From Apostichopus parvimensis (taxonomy: Eukaryota; Echinodermata; Holothuroidea; Aspidochirotida; Stichopodidae), in NCBI GenBank assembly GCA_000934455.1, contig KN888954.1, forward strand, positions 17,272 to 81,271: a DNA stretch of 64,000 nt, given 5' to 3'. This document shows positions 48,331 to 60,245 of the stretch, piece after piece. Every line of letters begins with the position of its first letter. Position 1 is the first letter of the stretch. Both the position numbers and the translations under genes were made by a program. The notes below the pieces were generated by a model. It was not told the origin of the DNA and did not search any database. It was given only the letters and a program-made list of their open reading frames with translations.

Positions 48331-51029
48331 GGTAGCCTACAATATGGGTCAAAGCTTTCTCAATTTTTTTTCTCCAAGTGATATGAAGTTTCTTTAGGAT
48401 GTTTACTAATCTACACGGACAACCTATTCTGCACCCTTGGTGCTATTTTTACAAACTAAGATGACAAAATATGTTTTCATAAAAAATACTTGAAACAAAA
48501 TAGTTGGTCTCTGGTCAGCGCAAGGGTTGATTTTTATCGTGCGCGTCAATGCTTTTTTTATTTTCCGCGAAATCAACAACAGCGCCCTCTTTTTCCGAAT
48601 GGTCTCGAATTTTTGCACGTTAATACCAAAAACGTGCATCCCCGCGTCAATTTCTGAACTTTGGTCTGATCAGCCATGAATTAACAATTTAGGGGGTAAT
48701 TATCGGTGAGTGTCTGTTTATTAACCACCATTTATAATTTACCAGTATATAAAGAACACTGATCCCAATTATTTAAGTAACAAGTATAATTTAAATGCCA
48801 TATATAGGAAAACAGTTTTAACCTCCCATCATGAACTTTCCATTGGTTCTCATAATTGGAAATGAAACCACATTTAAAGTAAGAGTGACATGTAATCCAT
48901 TCGAATTCAACTTGCTGGCAACATATAGCTCGCTTGGTTCATTTTTAATTGAAATTTTAATAAACAAATTATTGCCAGGTTCGTGACCTCACAAGGGGTC
49001 CTGTTGAACTGGCCAGGATACCATATGCATACTTTTTATGCACGTTTTAAAGCTTTTTACCCAAAAATCCTATCTGCGGGGAAAAATGGAAATTTAATAC
49101 ATATTAATGTCTTACTTAGATCTTTCTTACATTTTATAAAATGTCTGTTTCGAAACCTGCTGTGAGAGCTACTTAAAAGAGGCATATTTTCTTTGTTTCT
49201 TTTGCCAATATCAAGACCCCTTGTGACCTCATAAAGACTATTACGTAATATGCAAAATATCTTTACCCAGTCAGATTCTGCCGAGTGTAAGATCATGGCT
49301 GTTCTTCCTTCGGGCTGGTATGTGTGGGTACCAAATGTTCTTTTTCTATTTTTATGGCGAACGCAATAGGGGTATTATTTTCAGCCAAAAATTGAAATGT
49401 ATTGTTTAGAATTGAAGAGTTTTGGCAGACGCGATTTCCAATTACCCCATGCCTGTGTTAAGCAGCTGTATTCTTCATAGAATGACAATGCTCTTCAAAA
49501 TATATACCATCTGAAACAATTTCAACATTGTAAATATGTATTTTTCATGTTGAAACCGACTTTTGTACATTAAAGGGGGCATTTATTCAAACTGTAATTC
49601 ACCTAACTGATAGAGCATTGAAAATCATATCGGTAGCACTATTTCAAACTTCATTGCATGTTCAGTTACCGAGATATGACTGTTAGCAGTTTGTTATTCA
49701 ATAGGAGTAGAATGGCCACACCATATTTTTCATGTCAATACCTGGCTCTTACTAAAAGTGTTATATTTCACTTGGAAATATATGCGCATGTTTCCACACG
49801 TTTCTTACATAAGAAATAAACAATATTGTCTAAACATCATCTAAATCCCAAGTGCTAATATAACATGTTAACATTTTAGAACGGATATGGTTATAACTTC
49901 CATGTTTATATGACTATGAATAACAATATAAAACATAGGAATTGCCACAAACCCAAATATTAGTGTTGCCGTTCTATTTTATTTCTTAAGGAATTTCCAA
50001 ATGCTCATAACTCTGTAGCCGGACATGCAATAGAGAAGGAATGAAAAGCTACTGGCATGTTTTTCAAAGCTTTATAACATACATAAATCACATTTTTAGT
50101 ACACTTGCCCTTTAATGTGAATTTTTATGCTTAGTACTAAACCATTCCATTCTTTTTCACTGTGTCGTATCTACAAGAAATGAATATACACCTTAGTTCT
50201 TGCACATCAATGTTCTTTATTCTAGAGTACATCCATTCATTTATATTTTTCTGTGTTCGAGATTTACTGTAGTAATATTTTTAATTACCTATGCACTTGA
50301 TCTTGTCATAAAACATTGAAGATGTTTATTCTCACCTTGCCAGAAAAAAATAAAAGTTCACTCTTCTGTCACGATTTGAAATGAGTTAATGTTTTTAGGA
50401 TTCCATTTGATCCAGAGGAAGATCTAGCATACATACTGTTGGCCCTGAGCAACATTCGCATTGCATTTGCAATGCAAAAGTATGTGCAATATATAGCATC
50501 TTGACCTTATCGTTAACATTTGCACGGTTTGCCTGAACATTGTATTCTTTCTCCAAATGCTAAAATGTTCCCTCCAATTAGGAAGCATATATTTTCAGTT
50601 CTGAGAGTTTCATATTTTTCTTTCAAATAAAATGTAATTGCTTTATGAATTATTGTTTAGTTTTCATCGTTGTGTTCTTGAGAAATCTATTTCAATGAAT
50701 GTAGACATGAATACTTTTCTTTTTATTTGGATTTGTTTGTGAGGCAATTATTCCCTGCTGTACCACGACAGAACATGAACGGCGGTTCAAGTGTTATTGA
50801 CCACTATTCAACAACCTGCTATAATATGTGGGACACAAGTGCAACCAAGCTATATCCAGCTCTTCTCTCGTCCTTTGGATGATAGGGGCGACTACACTTT
50901 CACGCTGAGACAAACGTACAACTTTAACAAACACTTCCTGCATGCTTTGCCTTTAGCCAATTTCCTGAATGCTGAGAGGTGGTGAACCTGTAGATAACTG
51001 AACTATTTTAATGGCCACAGTGAACCAGC
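48331..51029. other. Gene-poor region
   Basis: No coding sequence is supportable apart from a possible 64-codon open frame at 50791-50985 that resembles nothing I know. A MITE candidate at 49567-50118 is listed separately. Confidence 0.35.
49567..50118. repeat. MITE candidate with short inverted ends
   Basis: The left end is ACATTAAAGGG followed by GGCA; the right end, reversed, is ACATTAAAGGG followed by CAAG. The 11-bp inverted ends enclose ~550 bp of non-coding AT-rich sequence. The embedded TTAA could be a target duplication, but the match continues outside it, so the exact ends are open. Could be chance. Confidence 0.35.
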
Positions 51030-51270
51030 TGGGCCTAAAATTTGGACCACACGGTTGGGCCCAGTGTGGGATTCACTTGGGTCAAGCTCAGTCAACTGGG
51101 CCCGAAATGGGTCCCATTTGGGCCACATGCAGTTAGCCTGATTGGGCACAGTATTGGTTCTGTGTGGGCTAAAACGATTGGGGCCCAGAATGGGTCCCAT
51201 GTGGGCCCCAGACAGCTGGCCCGGTTGGTCCCGTTTGGGATTGGTTTGGGCCCCAATCAGTCTGGCCCAA
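51030..51270 (+). repeat. GGGTCCCA minisatellite
   Basis: Three diverged units of ~70-75 bp with AATGGGTCCCATxTGGGCC, a CAG(T/C)T(A/G)GCC block, TTGGG or TTGGTxCCGT, and GGGCCCA(G/A). The sequence is strongly periodic in TGGGxC words, and this creates reading frames on both strands rich in Gly, Pro, Trp and Asn. Confidence 0.7.
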
Positions 51271-51479
51271 CTCCCTCATGTTTTGTCGTTCTCAAAATGC
51301 CACGCTTCACCGAACAACATACAAAACAACCAGCCCCATAGGTTACCACGAAAGATAGAAAAATGCCATGCAATTGCCTACATCTTCGTCTGGGCCTTCC
51401 AAGGGGCAAGAAAGGGTGACGTTCCGATGGGGCGTTGCATTCTGCAGTTACTCCAAATCAAAACCGACGACTTTTGAAA

Positions 51480-53568
51480 TAAATATTTCAATTATAGTAA
51501 ATAGGAGGTAAGGTGAGAAAATAGTACAGTGAAATTGAATGGAATTGCGGCAAACTCTCTCAAAATCAAGACCTTTACTAATCCACCACGATATACGGTT
51601 ATTTGTGTCCCATTTGATATAAGTAAAACTGTTAATACTCTTCCAAGACCATTAACTGATTCTACGCTTATACGCGTAAAATGACATCAAGTTGTTGATC
51701 CCCTTAAAGTTCTCAAATCCTTACAGTACCTAAAGAAACACAACACTTTCTTTGACAACGACACTGTTCTGAGTCATATTCCTGGTGATGCTATCACAAT
51801 GCAAAAGGAACAGACACAATCAATGAAATATGGAAACAGAATACAGCTACAATATTCATGCAAAAAGAGGAAACTGTAGCAGATGACATAATTTCGAGAA
51901 AACACTGTGACCTCTTTTCAAGCAATCCTGTTACAGCAGCTACAAAGTTCGAACATAGGGTACAGAGCTTCATCCAAAATGTAATATTAGATGATGAACA
52001 TCCTATTGGTGAAGTAATTGATTATTTCTATCGTGTACAATTTCAGCAGCGCGGCCGGGCTCATCTCCATTGTTAATTTTGGATAAAAGACGTACCTAAA
52101 TACCAACAACATACAGAGAACTTGCTTGTAATAAATTTCATCAACAAATATGTAACATATTCAATGCCTTTTGCAGAAACAGATGCACAACTACATGAAG
52201 TTGTCAATAGTGTTCAAACATAGCAAAAACCATAGCAAGTCATGTAAAAAGTCCAAAAAGATGAGTAAGTTTAATTTCGCACGACCACCGTCTCAGAGAA
52301 CATTTATTACTATAAAAAAAATACAAACCAATATCAGCTGCAATCCAGTTCCTCATAGTGCACAGCCTTTGACAGAGGGTGATGACACAATGAAAAAGAC
52401 AACAGAATGGGCTAAGGCACGTAGGAAAAAGTGTTGGCATGTATTACAAGATACTACTATTTCAACCATGAAAGACTTTATCCATCTTTCAGACATTTCA
52501 CAGGCAGATTTACAGCAAGCCCCTTCTCTCTGTTGACTTCAAAGGAAACAATATTCTTGCGAAGACAGCCAAATCAATGCTGGGCTAACAACTACAATGG
52601 TCACATAGATGCTATAACAAAACTACGTCGCTTGGGAACAGTTATTTCAACCATAGGAAGATTTGTATTATGGAAGCTGTGTACAGAGTAACAGGTATGA
52701 GACTGACAGTTTCCTCACGTAAAGTAGTTTATGTACCAACAGATGCACATCGGATTACCTTGCCTTTGTCAATATTGCAAATGAAAGTCAGGATACATGG
52801 GTAACAAATATAATTGAAAAATACCCCAGCAGACCAAAGTCGCTCCACTATCAGAAGATGTGTTTAGCAACATTTGCTTACGAATGCATTTTCAGCAGCT
52901 CCAGAAAGAAAAAACATGCAGTGCTCTAGACAACGATTTAGGTTTCGTTCTTGAACGAACAAAATAGTGTGCAGTTGTACGTTACAACAGAACTAGAATG
53001 GAAAACAATCCAGAAAAGTATTACCAGGGATTATTAAGGTTATATCTACCTCATACCAAAATGAGTTGCGAAATTATGCATCTCTAACCTACGAAGAATA
53101 TTTTCAGATGGGAACTGTTCACTATACCATCGAATCAAATCAGTGAAAGACATAGTCGGATGAAATATGAAAAACATGGTGAAGACTTAGATGAGGCATG
53201 GGAAATTGCTTCTGAAGCAACACCACAGGGTAATGATGTATGGTGTGATACCGAGTTACTGGGTACAAATGAGTATACTGATCATGACAAAGTCAACGAA
53301 CCACATAACATAGGTGAGGTAATACCTGAATTATGAAGTTTTTCAACTCAGGTTCACAATTCTTTGACAACACATCATATAAACTTTACTCACTCTATTG
53401 AAGAAATTTTGAACAGAACGTCGACACACGATACCAATCTCTGAATACCAACCAAAGGAAACTATTACGATACATCACTAGCTGGTGTTACCAAAAAGTC
53501 AACGATCACAACACAACATCATTCCATATATTTTTCACTGCTGGTGCATGCACAGGTCAATCTCTACC
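51480..53568 (+). pseudogene. Decayed Helitron Rep/helicase
   Basis: Read in changing frames. 51700-51790 gives VDPLKVLKSLQYLKKHN. 51858-52076 gives FYRVQFQQRGRAHLHC, the 'FxRxEFQxRGxPHxH' motif of the Helitron N-terminal domain with the HxH of the HUH Rep region. 52560-52690 gives NQCWANNYNGHIDA, like 'VNSYNPxLL'. 53100-53160 shows a segment typical of the linker. 53430-53565 gives LRYITSWCYQKV and FHIFFTAGACTGQS, which is the helicase Walker A region (normally GGAGTGKS). The helicase then stops, and a GTCAAGTCA repeat block and a hAT relic follow. Stops and frame changes are many. No Helitron ends (5' TC, 3' CTRR with a hairpin) were found, so the limits are those of the recognisable coding part. 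Family assignment is confident; the exact borders are not. Confidence 0.75.
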
Positions 53569-53569
53569 A

Positions 53570-53735
53570 GAGTTCTTGACAAGTCACTTTTCGTGAAGTC
53601 AAGTCAAGAGTAATTTATCGTCAAGTCAAATCACAAGTCATTTTCCCCGGTAAAGTCAAGTCACAAGTCAAATAGCGTAAAGTCAAGTCAGAAGTAATTT
53701 CTTCCCAAGTCAAGTGACAAGTCATGTTTGCTCAT
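53570..53735 (+). repeat. AAGTCAAGTCACAAGTCA tandem repeats
   Basis: Five to six diverged ~30-bp units built from CAAGTCA and AAGTCAAGTCA words. The block starts directly after the truncated Helitron helicase and lies on the 3' side of the hAT gene, so it is most simply the subterminal repeat region of that hAT element. Confidence 0.7.
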
Positions 53736-53964
53736 GTCAAAAAGTGTTCATTCATCGATAAGAACTGGAGGCGCTTGGTTTTCAACCTTCGTATTGAGGA
53801 TGACACTTGATGATAGTGCTGAATACTTTAGTAATACCACATGTGATAAATGGAAGGCTTTACAATGGTACTAGTAGTACGCCGAAAATTCCCTCTGCTC
53901 CAAACTGGCTATTGACATGTTGACTTCACTTAGTCAGATTGTTACATTTGAGAAATATTAAATT

Positions 53965-56453
53965 TTATAGCATTTTGTCCCTCAATCTAGAACGATGTGG
54001 CCTCATGATTATGCTACCATGACTGAAAACTCGTTCCACCGGAGAACTGGAAGCCGGAACACATAGCACCCTCATGGCAACAGGAAAAAGCTTGTTAAAT
54101 ATTGTCCTGTTTGCACTCCAAAATGCCAGGCTTGCATTACTGCCAGAGGAGTCAAAGTCCTCACATAGCTCCAGATAGCGGCTAAACTGGTTTGCGACTG
54201 ATGACTTAACAGTGTCGTTTTAGTGGCGGTTCCTTTTATAGCTGGAAAATAGGCGTGGCGTTTTCTCCAAAGGCTGATCACCATCAGCCTGAGGCCCAGC
54301 ATAACTAGTGCTGGCAATGGCCTGCTCATGTATTGTACTCTGACTTTCTGTATCTGCTTCTGATAAAATAAGGTCTGAAAAGAAAAATAACACAGGAGAC
54401 TATGGAATGGAACAAATGTTAAGAAATTGAACTAAATGATATGATTGCATTAATATACAGTTCATACACATACAGTCATTACTATGGAATTGATCATTAA
54501 ATCAATTACAAAAGAATATGTACACAATGTGTCACATTATGAGGAACATATGACGGTGTGACCAAATATGAACTCGAATTTAATCTGTTCAGGAAGTCTA
54601 ACCTAAAATGAGCCCATACTTCTACCAAATCATTAAGGACCACCAACTCATAATGATAAATAATCATCAAACACACAATGTTTGAAATTAATCTGACCAA
54701 GTCTGTTCCACATATCATGTTTGCAACAAACATTGGCACACTCTTTCTAGTTCCTGAGCTAGGAATATGAAAAGCCTAAGTGTAGTGATCGGAGTATAGT
54801 AAATTAAATTAAATCGTTCTCTCGTTCACTCAAACCACTGCACCATGCTACCTTCCCTTGTATGAACCACACATAACTTGTATGACACAAACATAAGTGG
54901 GTCCAAGGCTGCCAAGATCAGCACCAAATTTAAAATTTACATCTCGCAGGTAACCAATAAGCACCCGAATGTAGAGAAGCGGTAGAGTGCCTATCCCAAA
55001 ACACACCATAAAAGCTGAACTGGTTGTTGGACTCTGGGAGTATTAAAACGTGCAATTTTTCAATTTGCAGTTCGAGCTCTACCGACTAAGCTATCTGTCC
55101 TGAACAAGAATAATAACATGTCTTTCAGCAGCTTGCTGTCACAATAACGTTACCTTTTACGTGTTTTGCACTTGCTCTTTAGCAGCATCAGACACCAGGA
55201 CATCATGCTCTATCCACATCATAGTAAATACAGCATCTAATCTAGCAGCCAGTAGGTACAAAGGGTCACCAAATGGGAGGTCACTTGCATCATGAAGAGA
55301 ATCCTCCATCTTGACGGCGACAAAGATTCCAGGAAACCTTTACTTGAATGATTCCTGAAGCTTTCTGATCAAACCATTGAGGTATCGACCTTGCTTGTTT
55401 GCTGACATGGTATACAGATGACGGTTTAAAGATAAAACACATGGCACAACACAGCTGATGGTGACCACTTTTTCACCTGGGGTCAAATTTCTAGCATCTA
55501 GAAATGGGTCAAGGATTTCCACCAACTCCTTCAGTTGGTTCCATTCTCTAGGTATTAGCAAACACTCTTTGTGTCCTTGTTGCTCGATAACATCACGGAG
55601 TGATTGATGCTCCAGTCCAATCACAGCACGAACTTGCCCCAAGGCAGAGTTTAAGCGAGTGCAAATAACAGCCGGTATAGACCTATTTGTGCCAAATCGC
55701 CCCTGAAATGCTTCCTTCAAAGTGCAACTTGTGTGAAGCAACGTACTGAGTCGGGATATTTTAGACATAGCGAACGATATTGCTTTGGTGTTTGGTGCTT
55801 GGTGCTAGGTATTTGTAAAACATTGCAGGCGTTGTCTTCTGCAATTTCGCAAGAGAGCATTATCAACCTCACGTTGTTCGTCTCCTACCATTGACTCCCA
55901 TATAGTGACATCGTCTAACTGAGCCTGATCATCATCAGTTGCCTCTTCGTCGTCATCGACTAGATTTGCAGGAAAGCATACCGTAAATGCTCGTTTCATA
56001 TTAACAGCATTATGACATAAACTATAATGTAGCTCTTTATTATTACATAGTTATCACAAACAGCTTCGAAGGGCTTCGCTGATCCTTTCTCCAGTATGTG
56101 ATCCCTTAAATCTACTGCAAGCTAGGAAATGAGAATGCGGTCCAACACCATCAGAGCGAATAGTTTGCTGTTCAGATACAATTGTTGCAATCTTGGATGT
56201 GATGGTAGTCCTCACAGGTGTATACCTGTTATCCAATAAGGCAAGGAAATGTCGAAAAGTAGCATTTTCCGCAAGTGATATGGGCAAACTAGAATTAACG
56301 ATAAGGTCAAGAATGATCGCTTGTTTAATATCTCGCTGGCGTGGATGAGTAGCCCTATAGACATGGACATTGCCTTGCACGAAAGATGTGATTGTTCGTT
56401 GATCGGAGGCACCAGCTGCAGTCCTTGGCTTGTATGTGGCATATTCTTTGTAT
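53965..56453 (-). pseudogene. Broken hAT transposase
   Basis: The first exon-like block begins at 56453 after a TTTTTTACAG acceptor and reads QGNVHVYRATHPRQRDIKQA, then PISLAENATFRHFLALLDNR, which is the N-terminal hAT region after the BED finger. The middle block (~56.0-55.16 kb) reads HNAVNMKRAF, SKISRLSTLLHTSCTLKEAF, IPREWNQLKELVEILDPFL and VVPCVLSLNRHLYTM. The last exon (54374, after TTTTCAG, to the TAA at 53965-53967) reads ASLAFWSANRTIFNKLFPVA, VPASSSPVERVFSHGS and IMRPHRSRLRDKML, the C-terminal dimerisation region. The part between FLACSRF and HNAVNM, where the 'TTDxWT' strand and first catalytic Asp belong, is lost: the expected TDNA reads CHNA. A SINE lies in the intron-like gap at 54955-55105. 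No BED finger was found upstream. Confidence 0.85.
54955..55105 (-). repeat. tRNA-derived SINE, copy 2 of the second family
   Basis: On the minus strand: CAGATAGCTTAGTCGGTAGA (A box), GAGCTCGAACTGCAA in place of a good B box, then a body with GGGATAGGCACTCTACC and CTTCTCTACATTCGGGTGCT that matches the SINE at 47160-47310. Inserted between two blocks of the hAT transposase. Confidence 0.6.
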
Positions 56454-56460
56454 CTGTAAA

Positions 56461-57399
56461 AAATAAAATAAATAGTGAGAAATATATTAATTCATTGTGC
56501 AGTGATGATGAACAGGATACCATCACAATAGATACTTTTCATAACAGGTCGCCACCACCAGAGATTAATTCTTCATAACTGCTCTGCCATGATGATGAAT
56601 GGATTGTATCACAGTGATATCAGCTCATCATTGCTGCTTCACAGTGCTTGATGGACTATTGAATAGGTTGTGACCATATTTGTAAATCATGTACTTATTA
56701 TGTAAATTGCATGTTGTTCAGCTAGAACATAGAAACAGTGAAATCATCCTATATATGATAGCACCACACTTTCTTCCTCACAGTGATAACATATACCTCT
56801 TATGAGTTTTATAGATTGAAAATACAACATGAAAATTATTATATTTTGATTTCCAGGACATGATATTTCCAAATATTTTTTTAGATGCAACTAACAACGC
56901 TGGCAAAGTGTTATTCCCAGAAAACTGGGAGGCACTTTCAGCGTAAATTTATAGAGCGAGCTAGCCCATGCCGTCAGTCTGCCGGCATATTGTAATCCGG
57001 TCGCTTGGGGCTTTCTGCCAAATGCAGTGAATGACGGTGAACGTATTGGGTTTGAGGACCTTTAGTTAGGCTAGGCCTAGTCCTGCGTGTCGCTCTAAAA
57101 TAAGGACAACGTAACTTGTGCTTGGTGTTACTCAAGCAGGGTTTCATTTCCTGGAACAGTGCGAAGCAAGTTGTGCACTGCATGCATGGACTTGTAAGTA
57201 CAGATATTGGCATCGATGTTGCATATGAAGGGTGCAAGCGCAAAAGCCGACCAGCGCCATTTTCATAGTTTTGATTAAATAAATTTTTGGGTGTGGCTTC
57301 TGGATTGATCCGAAAATTTTCTACATTCTCAATTGCTATAAAACTGCCCTCCGAAAATCGCAATTATTATTATTTATCTCGTTCCACCCACTTCTGAGC
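56461..57399. other. No gene seen
   Basis: Expected to hold the 5' end of the hAT element, but no BED finger and no terminal repeat matching the AAGTCAAGTCA side was found. A 129-codon minus frame at 56974-57363 resembles no known family. Confidence 0.35.
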
Positions 57400-57740
57400 T
57401 CTATAGCCCCGAGGGTAGCGAAAGCGCAGTAAGAGACGGATTGTCCCTCCACTAGAAGCAAAAACATGTTCTAGACTTTTTAAGTTTGCCAAATGCCAAA
57501 TGAACCTCTGAAAGAAACTAGAATTCACAATTATGCATCTTGTTAAGCCCTCTGGCATTTTATGGGCCCTCTTAGACAACTTCCCCGTACGGTACCGGAA
57601 GAGGGGTAAGAGAGCAGTTGGTCCCTCTTCTAGAAAATCCCACATGCTGTTGACTTTTTTTTGGCCAAAGGGCCATCTCAAAATTAGGCATCTATATGGG
57701 CTAACCTCTTGGGACCTCAAGCGCTCCTATAACAATTTTT
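57400..57740 (+). repeat. Two-unit tandem repeat of ~175 bp
   Basis: Units at ~57400 and ~57575 share CCCCG, GTAAGAGA, GG(A/T)TTGTCCCTC-like words (TTGTCCCTCCACTAGAA against TTGGTCCCTCTTCTAGAA), CACATG-type ends, and then GCCAAA and ATTA(T/G)GCATCT. Diverged; no coding support. Confidence 0.5.
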
Positions 57741-57915
57741 CTCGGGGTTAGTGGAAATGAGTCAAAAAGTGTAACCCTTCATAATCTTCTCCATGCTCTT
57801 CAATTTCAATCTTCAAATACCCTCTGAATATCGTAATTGAAAGCGCTCACATATCACGTAACCATAATGGCTCCTATGAAATACCGTATTCCGCTACTAT
57901 TGCTTATTGTCGACC

Positions 57916-58936
57916 GTATGGCAAGCCGTTTAAGTTTTCATTGACTATTTCATGACATCAGCAATTATTTGATGATATCAGCAAATATTTGTTAATATCA
58001 TTAAATGAATTAGTGATATCATGAAATAAATTGTTCATATCAAAAAAATTATTTGTAATATCATCAAACATTTGCTGATATCACCAAATATTGTTGATAT
58101 CAACAAATAATCTAAGATATCACCAATTCCTTCATTGATATCAACAAATGAATTCTTGATATCAACAATTGATTTGATTATATCACCCATTCATATATTG
58201 ATTTGTTCAATCATGGTATTTGATATCACCAAATATCATGAAATGAATTTGGGGATATCATGTAATGATTTCTTGATATCAAGAAATGAATTGGTAATAT
58301 CATCGAACATTTACTGATATCACCAAATATTGTTGATATCAACAAATAATCGATGATATCACCAATTCCTTTATTGATATCAACACATTATTTCTTGATA
58401 TCAACAAATGATTTCATGATGTCACCAATTTATTTGTTGATATGTACATATCAACGATTCATTTGATGATATCTTCAAAATCATGGTGTTTGATAATATC
58501 ACCAAATGATTTGTTGATATCATCAAATGAATTTGGAATACCATCTAATCATTTGTTGATATCACCAATGCATTTTAGGATATCACCAATTCACTTAATT
58601 GGTGGTATGAAGTGAATGCTGATATCATCAAATTATTTGTGATATGAGCAAATCAATCATATCCGCAATTCATTTGTTGATAACATTAAATGATTTGGTG
58701 ATATCACTAAATATTTTCTGATATCACCATATATTTGCTGATATCATGAAATGAATTGGTAAATTAGCAAATGTATCGATGATATCTTCATTTCATTTGT
58801 CGATATCAGCAAATAATTGCAGATATCAAGTTTTAATAAATTTTTTTTTATATGACAAATTTCTTCCTGATATCAGCATATATTTGGTGATAATACTAAA
58901 TGAAAAGTGAATAAAAACTAAAACGGCTTGCCATAC
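57916..58936. mobile_element. 1-kb non-coding element with 27-bp TIRs and a phased GATATC array
   Basis: Left end GTATGGCAAGCCGTTTAAG, right end reversed GTATGGCAAGCCGTTTTAG, with 25 of 27 bases equal. GACC stands on both sides (57912-57915, 58937-58940) and may be the target duplication. The flanks further out also resemble each other: CCGCTACTA and TTATTGTC on the left near 57890, and the same words on the right near 58939. Inside, the 6-bp palindrome GATATC (usually TGATATCA) recurs 25-30 times. In the better-kept parts the spacing is 19-22 bp (starts at 58077, 58096, 58116, 58137, 58158). A higher-order copy of this block lies 239 bp on (58316, 58335, 58355, 58376, 58397). No coding capacity. 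It looks like a MITE whose inside has become, or was built from, a minisatellite. Confidence 0.85.
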
Positions 58937-58940
58937 GACC

Positions 58941-59549
58941 GCTACTACTTCCCATTATTGTCCGCTACCTTCAGCCTTAATATATTACTAATACTAGGGC
59001 CACCGAACGCGAGATTTTTTCCCCCACTTCGATATGTCCAAATGACCAATCAAATTCTAATTTTGGGAATTCATACATGTGACACTTTCAAAAAGTAAGT
59101 TTGAATCTTTTTTTCTCCTAATTTCGACCCCGGATTATGAATGAAGAAGAACATGCTCCATTACCTCCTTAACTTCTATTGAGGCCAAATAATAAGGGTA
59201 AGTACTATCATCTGCTCACAAACTTATAATCTATATAATTTTAAATTCCTTACTAAATTTCATTTAATACATGAAATAGTTGTTGTACAGTACCAGTGAC
59301 ACATCAGTACAAGGTCTGGTGATTTCAGTGATTTGGCTCTCAGTCAGCTCACCTAATCCTAGCATTGACATCTGCATTCTGCAGTAAAAAATAACAATAT
59401 TTTAGCCACTACCACAAGCCAAAACTGTCCCCCAAATTGTTCTATAAACTGGACTAGACAATCTCCTGCCTAATCACATATAAGTCTTTCTGTTTCGTAG
59501 CATACTTGTGTGTGTGTAAACTTACTGTAAGTGTGTGATGTTGTAGCTT
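58941..59549. other. No gene seen
   Basis: Ordinary AT-rich sequence; nothing recognised. Confidence 0.35.
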
Positions 59550-59965
59550 GAAACCACAATACCTTAAGCAAGGTTACGACAGCAGATCTCATATTTGATA
59601 CGTACTCCCAATAATAAGTACAAATACAGTATTGTTTTGGTGGAGTTAAAATATCAGTTTCCATCAAAAGGTACAAACATGGAAATGTCAAAAACGCTAT
59701 GAATCCAGTTCATTAAGAGAGATTCATATATGCATAATACTTTACTTTGATATTGTTTAACTTTTAACTCTACTTTCAAGAAGGTCTGAAAGTCATTTCA
59801 GGTCAGCAGAGGGCGAACTTTGGAAACCGTTTAAACAAAATATCTCAAAATAAAGAACTATAGCGGATCTCATATTTTGCATGTGGCTTTCCCATAATGA
59901 CTAATAAACCTTGCTTTTGGTGGAGATCAAATGTTAACTGGGGTGAGCAGAGGTTAACATGAACA
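59550..59965 (+). repeat. Diverged tandem pair of a dispersed repeat
   Basis: Two units share CAGATCTCATATTTG(A/C)ATG-like words (59585 and 59868), a CCCA(A/T)AATGA or CCCAATAATAAG block, and TTTTGGTGGAG (59636 and 59919). AGGTCA lies at ~59800. Same style as 61555-62010, which has GGTGGATAGCCCATAGTAAG and CCTATTGTTATTGGTG. Confidence 0.5.
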
Positions 59966-60245
59966 AATCTGAAAACCTCCATCTGAAGAACCTGAACATC
60001 AAGGAAAGATAATATAAGTATTGTACAGCGAACAAATACATGGTATGTTACGGGTTATAATTTTAAGTTGTCACTATAATTGTTACTGTTTACAAATGTT
60101 TCCTCCAGGGAACAATGTTTATTATTGGCTTCACTCTGGTCTTGAATTGCGGTGAAAATCACATAATTGAATTTTAGAAAGACTTGCCAATTATAAAACT
60201 CCAAAGGATTGAAGATCACTTTCTCGTTCTTCTATACCATACTAG

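Noticed and set aside
51003-51341. Gly/Pro/Trp-rich frames on both strands
   Set aside because: Products of the GGGTCCCA minisatellite; frames on both strands are a sign of composition, not coding.
56974-57363. 129-codon minus-strand frame near the hAT relic
   Set aside because: No resemblance to a BED finger or any family I know, no splice context, and it does not join the hAT block in position or content.
57916-58936. CRISPR-like regular spacing of short repeats
   Set aside because: The repeats are a 6-8-bp palindrome with variable AT-rich filling in an animal-type genome between TIRs; no spacers, leader or cas genes.
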